Origin: Nitrospirales bacterium
GTDB lineage: Bacteria > Nitrospirota > Nitrospiria > Nitrospirales > UBA8639
Length of the DNA: 37,884 nucleotides
Assembly: GCA_021604105.1 (NCBI GenBank)
Contig: BQIW01000041.1
Coordinates: forward strand, 1-37,884
Direction of reading: 5' to 3'
Shown in pieces: positions 33,429 to 37,884 of the stretch. Position 1 is the first letter of the stretch. The number at the start of each line of letters is the position of its first letter. The notes under the pieces were generated by a model. It was given only the letters and a program-made list of their open reading frames with translations, was not told the origin of the DNA and searched no databases. A program made the position numbers and the translations under genes.

Positions 33429-35843
33429 ATGGCCAAACGAACCAGGTCTGGCACCGATAATTCCACCAACATCCCTTCAGAAATCACTCCCGTTCTGTTG
33501 GATGAGACGACGCGGCAACGCTATCTCAATTATGCGCTCTCGGTTATTACCTCTCGGGCCCTTCCGGATATCCGGGATGGATTGAAACCGGTGCAGCGGC
33601 GCATTTTATTCTCAATGTTTCACAACCATCGCCTCGTGCCTGACCGGCCACCCATCAAGAGCGCCAAAGTCGTGGGGTCCGTTATCGGTGAATGGCATCC
33701 ACATGGGGACGCGGCGGTCTATGACGCGATGGCTCGAATGGCTCAGCCCTGGTCATTGCGCAACACCCTGGTGGATGGCCATGGAAATTTCGGCAGCCAG
33801 GACGGTGACCGTCCCGCCGCCTATCGCTATACCGAAGCCCGTTTGACACCCCTCGCACTGGAACTGCTGAATGAACTGAATAAAAACACGGTTGACTTCC
33901 AACCCAATTACGACGGCAAAGCGGAAGAACCGATGGTACTTCCCGCCCGTTTTCCCAATCTGCTGGTGAATGGCTCGACAGGCATTGCGGTGGGCATGGC
34001 CACCAATATCCCTCCTCATAATTTAGGAGAGGTCGTTGAGGCCGCGATTGCCCTGATTGCGAAACGGGATGCCTCTATTTCCGATCTCATGAAATACCTG
34101 AAAGGCCCGGACTTCCCGACCGGTGGCGAAATATTGAACAACAAAACAGAAATCCGGGAAATGTATGAGACCGGGCAGGGGTCGATCCGGCTTCGCGGAG
34201 AATATGAAGTCAAAGCATTGGATCATGGGAAATCAGCCATTCTCATTACATCCATTCCCTTTGCCGTCGATAAGTCCACGATTGTGGAACGGATCGGCGA
34301 ATTAATCATCACCAAAAAGGTTCCGCAATTGGTGGATGTCCGGGATGAGTCCACGACCGAAGTTCAAATCGCGCTTGAAACACAAAAAGATGCCGATCCC
34401 CATCTGGCCATGGCCTATCTCTTCAAACATACGCCGTTGCAGAATAATTTTTCCGTTAATTTGACGTGTCTGGTTCCGGTACCAGGATCGACCGTGGCCC
34501 GTCCTGACTGCCTGAATCTCAAGCAGATGCTGGAACAGTTCATCGACTTTCGGTTTATCACCGTCAAGCGAAGATTCAGTTATGATTTGCAAGTCCTGGA
34601 AAAGCGAATCCATATCCTGAATGGATTCAAACTCATTTTCGACGCTCTGGATCAGGTACTCAAGATCATCCGGCAAAGTGAGGGTAAAGCCGATTCTGCC
34701 AATAAACTCCAACAACGATTCGGACTGGAACCCATACAAACCGATGCGATTTTGGAAACGCCCATCTATAAATTATCCCGAACCGAAATCAAAAAAATGC
34801 TGGATGAGCTGGCCGACAAGCTGCGCCAGGCCAAGAATCTCAAAACACTGCTGGCTTCCAATACCAAATTATGGGATGTGGTCAAAAAAGAACTGGAGGA
34901 GGTCGCCATAACCTTTAGGGACAGACGCCGGACCAAAATCGGCCGGCGGCAAACCGAGGAAGTCGAGTTTGATCCGGACGCGTTCCGGGTTAAAGAAGAT
35001 GCGGTGATCACCGTTTCCGCAGATGGCTGGATCCGGCGAGTCGGCCTGATTAAAGATCTTTCCAAAGCACGGGTTCGGGAAGGCGATCGGGTCATGACGA
35101 TTTTAGGCGGGAGCACCCTTGAATCGGTGGTGTTCTTTTCCAATTATGGCAGCGCCTACTCTATTCGCATCGGCGATATTCCACCGGCCCGAAGTGGCTT
35201 TGGCGATCCGGCACAGAAGCTGTTTAAATTCAAAGATGGCGAACGGATTATTGAGGGAATGAGTTTCGATCCGCGTATGCGAACAACGGGACTGTCCGCT
35301 CCTGCACCCTCAAAAGGTCGCAACCTGCCACTCTTCGACAGCACCCCATCCGGTCTATACGGAGAAGCCGTCGCCATGACGTCAAGCGGGATGGGGATTC
35401 GATTTGAGCTTGCCCCCTTCCGGGAGCCCTCGACCCGACTGGGTCGAAAATTTTGTAAACTCAAGGAAGGGGAAGAAGTCGTCGGAGTCAACCAGGTCAC
35501 CGCTCCTCTGCAAAAAACCGTCGTGGCCGTCGTCACCGTGCAAGGCCGAGCCTTGCTCTGTCAGGCCGAAGAGGTGGCGCAACTGGCCGGACCCGGTCGT
35601 GGAGTCATCGTCTTGAAAGTAGACCAACATGATACCGTGGTTGGGTTTAGATTATTGTCTTCAAAAGAGGAGGAACTCGTGCTTGTCAAAGAAGACGGGG
35701 GCACCCTTTCCGTCTCCCTTCGCAAGTACCAGGTGGTCGGACGGGGAGGGAAAGGACATCCCTTGCTTAGGCGGGGTCGTCTGACCGGCATGATGCCAAC
35801 TGAGTTGACCGTACCGATATTCCAAACCGACGTCACATCCTAG
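33429..35843 (+). CDS. Type IIA topoisomerase subunit A (ParC/GyrA)
   Basis: 804 aa. The breakage-reunion domain is typical: [50 protein letters not shown], with catalytic Tyr134 in [10 protein letters not shown]. The C-terminal beta-pinwheel starts near residue 520 ([20 protein letters not shown]). A canonical GyrA box (QRRGGKG) is absent; only [11 protein letters not shown] near the end resembles it, which favours topoisomerase IV over gyrase. At the quinolone-contact position (E. coli GyrA Ser83) this protein has Ala95; the Asp of the acidic pair is kept at Asp99. AAGGA lies 9 bp before the ATG. The partner gene follows 68 bp downstream. Confidence 0.92.
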   Translation: MAKRTRSGTDNSTNIPSEITPVLLDETTRQRYLNYALSVITSRALPDIRDGLKPVQRRILFSMFHNHRLVPDRPPIKSAKVVGSVIGEWHPHGDAAVYDAMARMAQPWSLRNTLVDGHGNFGSQDGDRPAAYRYTEARLTPLALELLNELNKNTVDFQPNYDGKAEEPMVLPARFPNLLVNGSTGIAVGMATNIPPHNLGEVVEAAIALIAKRDASISDLMKYLKGPDFPTGGEILNNKTEIREMYETGQGSIRLRGEYEVKALDHGKSAILITSIPFAVDKSTIVERIGELIITKKVPQLVDVRDESTTEVQIALETQKDADPHLAMAYLFKHTPLQNNFSVNLTCLVPVPGSTVARPDCLNLKQMLEQFIDFRFITVKRRFSYDLQVLEKRIHILNGFKLIFDALDQVLKIIRQSEGKADSANKLQQRFGLEPIQTDAILETPIYKLSRTEIKKMLDELADKLRQAKNLKTLLASNTKLWDVVKKELEEVAITFRDRRRTKIGRRQTEEVEFDPDAFRVKEDAVITVSADGWIRRVGLIKDLSKARVREGDRVMTILGGSTLESVVFFSNYGSAYSIRIGDIPPARSGFGDPAQKLFKFKDGERIIEGMSFDPRMRTTGLSAPAPSKGRNLPLFDSTPSGLYGEAVAMTSSGMGIRFELAPFREPSTRLGRKFCKLKEGEEVVGVNQVTAPLQKTVVAVVTVQGRALLCQAEEVAQLAGPGRGVIVLKVDQHDTVVGFRLLSSKEEELVLVKEDGGTLSVSLRKYQVVGRGGKGHPLLRRGRLTGMMPTELTVPIFQTDVTS

Positions 35844-35911
35844 TTTCCTGAAGCACGAGGGAATGAACGTTTTGACCGTATTGATATCTCTTCACTCACA
35901 AGGATCCGTTC

Positions 35912-37855
35912 ATGGGTAAAACATATAATGCCAGTGACATATTGGTACTGGAGGGGATCGAACCGGTCCGACGCCGCCCCGCTATGTATATCGGAGGCAC
36001 CGATAAAACGGGCCTGCACCACTTAGTCTGGGAAATTCTCGACAATGCGATCGATGAAGTCATTAATGGCTATGCCTCCCACATCATCGTGGAACTGGAT
36101 AAATCCCGTGAGGGTCTCCGCATCACGGATAACGGTCGGGGCATTCCTGTAGACAAACATCCCAAACACAAAAAGTCGGCATTAGAAATTATTATGACAA
36201 CCTTACATGCCGGAGGAAAATTTGATACGGGAAGCTACATCCATTCCGGCGGATTGCATGGAGTCGGCGCCTCGGTCGTGAATGCCCTGTCCCGTCATCT
36301 GGAAGTGCAGGTCAAACGTGACGGCAAGGAGTGGGAACAGACCTATCAGGCCGGGGGACCTCAAGGTCCCGTTAAAGCCTTGGGCAATGCACGAGGAACC
36401 GGGACTTCGGTCTATTTTCGTCCCGACCCCAAAATATTCGGCAAAACCATCCAATTCGATCCCGCTGTGTTACTGGACACGCTGGATGCGAAGGCCTATC
36501 TGCACAAGGGGCTCAAGCTGACTTTCAAAGATGGTACCACCGGAGAAACCCACCTGTTCCATCACGAACAGGGCATCCAGGAATACTTGCGCAAATTAGT
36601 GGCAGATCGCGGTCGAAAAACGACCGTCGATTTCGTCTTTTACCTGGAACGTCAATTTAAAAATGGCCCAACAGGTCCTGAAGGAGGCGCACAGGCGCTG
36701 AAGATGGAAGTCGCCTTGCAATGGACCGATGAACCCGCCGAATTTGTCAAAAGTTATGTCAATGGCGTGGCCACTCCCAATGGGGGTACGCATGAAATGG
36801 GGTTACGTGGCGGCATCGTGAAAGCGGCACGCAATTACATCGACACCCACAATCTCACGCCCAAAGGCCTCTCCCTTCAAGCCGAAGATATTCGCGAGGG
36901 CATGGCGGCCGTGCTGAGCGTCCTGGTTCTCCACCCGCAGTTTCAGGGACAAACGAAGGAACGGCTCAATAATCCGGAAGTGCAGGCACAAGTGGATAAT
37001 CTGGTCAGGCCGGCACTTGAAACCTATCTCAACGAAAATCAAAGTATTGCTGAAACTCTTGTGGGTCGTATGATTCTGGCCGCACGAGCCCGCGAAGCCT
37101 CTCGTGAAGCCTCCAAAGCCGTGATGCGGAAATCGGCCGTGAGCCATCGTCTCAATCTGCCGGGAAAACTGGCCGACTGCCAGAGCACGGATCCAACCAT
37201 CAGCGAATTGTTTATCGTCGAGGGGGACTCTGCAGGCGGGACAGCCAAACAAGGCCGTGACTTAAAAAATCAGGCCATTCTTCCCATACGCGGCAAAGTG
37301 CTGAACACGGAAGAACTCACTCTGGCCAAAGTGGTTGAGAACAAAGAGCTCGCGGATGTCGTCAAAGTCTTGGGCTGTGGAGTCGGGAAAGACTTTGATC
37401 TCAAGAAACTCCGGTATCATAAAATTATCCTGTTGATGGATGCGGATATTGACGGCTATCACATCAGCACACTATTGCTGACCTTTTTTTTCCGGCACAT
37501 GCCTGATCTGATCCGGCAAGGCCACGTCTTCATTGCCCAACCGCCACTCTACCGGATTGAAATCGGGAAGGAAGTCCACTGGGCCGGCACCGACGAGGAA
37601 AAAGAACGCATCGTGGCAGGGGCCCGCAGCAACGCCAATCCCACCATCAGCCGCTTCAAAGGCTTGGGCGAAATGTTTCCACAACAGCTCAAAGTCACCA
37701 CCCTCCACCCCGCCACCCGTCGCTTACTCAAAGTCGAACTGTTAGACGAACTACAAACCGACCGGACCTTTCAGGATTTGATGGGCAAACGCACCGAGGC
37801 CCGGTATGAATTTTTGATGGCCAACGCCGGGCTGGCGGACAACCTTGACGTGTAA
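35912..37855 (+). CDS. Type IIA topoisomerase subunit B (ParE/GyrB)
   Basis: 647 aa, a compact form without the long insert of proteobacterial GyrB. GHKL ATPase domain: YNASDILVLEGIEPVRRRPA, EILDNAIDEVINGYAS, ITDNGRGIPVD, LHAGGKFDTGSYIHSGGLHG. TOPRIM domain: Glu of VEGDSAGGTAKQGRD and the DADIDGYHI metal motif. The final region is RFKGLGEMFPQQL. It works with the subunit encoded upstream to pass one DNA duplex through another at the cost of ATP. AAGGA lies 8 bp before the ATG. ParE versus GyrB cannot be settled by motif reading; the N-terminus and the A-subunit partner favour ParE. It is the last gene; the window ends 29 bp after its stop. Confidence 0.92.
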   Translation: MGKTYNASDILVLEGIEPVRRRPAMYIGGTDKTGLHHLVWEILDNAIDEVINGYASHIIVELDKSREGLRITDNGRGIPVDKHPKHKKSALEIIMTTLHAGGKFDTGSYIHSGGLHGVGASVVNALSRHLEVQVKRDGKEWEQTYQAGGPQGPVKALGNARGTGTSVYFRPDPKIFGKTIQFDPAVLLDTLDAKAYLHKGLKLTFKDGTTGETHLFHHEQGIQEYLRKLVADRGRKTTVDFVFYLERQFKNGPTGPEGGAQALKMEVALQWTDEPAEFVKSYVNGVATPNGGTHEMGLRGGIVKAARNYIDTHNLTPKGLSLQAEDIREGMAAVLSVLVLHPQFQGQTKERLNNPEVQAQVDNLVRPALETYLNENQSIAETLVGRMILAARAREASREASKAVMRKSAVSHRLNLPGKLADCQSTDPTISELFIVEGDSAGGTAKQGRDLKNQAILPIRGKVLNTEELTLAKVVENKELADVVKVLGCGVGKDFDLKKLRYHKIILLMDADIDGYHISTLLLTFFFRHMPDLIRQGHVFIAQPPLYRIEIGKEVHWAGTDEEKERIVAGARSNANPTISRFKGLGEMFPQQLKVTTLHPATRRLLKVELLDELQTDRTFQDLMGKRTEARYEFLMANAGLADNLDV

Positions 37856-37884
37856 CAAACGGTCATGCTTGAACTGTGAGTGTG

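Overview
The window looks like chromosomal DNA of a Gram-negative bacterium of moderate GC. It encodes a tripartite exporter with an outer-membrane lipoprotein channel, a LonA protease, MreB, an M23 envelope peptidase and a type IIA topoisomerase pair. A Nitrospirota (Nitrospira-like) origin is my best inference. It rests on overall protein style, on a repeat whose sequence resembles intergenic repeats I remember from Nitrospira genomes, and on the DUF898/M48, FmdB and FG-GAP gene mix. There is no rRNA or other marker here to prove it.

Layout. (1) 1-4260 is an accessory island. A TIR / STAND-NTPase / FGE-fold protein, an orphan Phd/YefM antitoxin next to a shredded PIN toxin, and a REP-associated tyrosine transposase (RAYT) are separated from one another by copies of one 25-bp REP-like palindrome. 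A fifth copy, inverted, lies in frame inside the RAYT gene. (2) 4261-9356 is a tightly packed leftward operon: TetR regulator, DevC-type permease, ABC ATPase, HlyD adaptor and NodT-type outer-membrane factor. A palindromic operator sits just upstream of the regulator. (3) 9641-17785 holds lon, a small lipoprotein, a DUF898 membrane protein with an M48 metalloprotease, and several small or hypothetical genes including a CPBP-like membrane protein and a PAS-like protein. (4) 17786-21640 is gene-poor and AT-richer. It has two secreted Cys-rich proteins, long non-coding or decaying stretches, and a promoter-like array at 17901-17953. (5) 21642-25236 is a hydantoinase/oxoprolinase pair (hyuA-hyuB). 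(6) 25375-29119 has an FG-GAP/VCBS secreted protein, small zinc-ribbon proteins and a 146-bp MITE-like element that splits a small gene; removing exactly that element restores the reading frame. (7) 29144-37855 is housekeeping-like: a PQQ-type sugar dehydrogenase-fold protein, mreB, a membrane-anchored M23 peptidase, and a ParC/GyrA-like gene followed by a ParE/GyrB-like gene.

The most interesting parts are the REP/RAYT island, where each presumed conflict gene is bracketed by REP copies, and the MITE-split gene. The TIR protein has the domain order of prokaryotic immune or cell-suicide proteins; that role is inferred from architecture only. No CRISPR array, tRNA, rRNA or classical insertion sequence was recognised.
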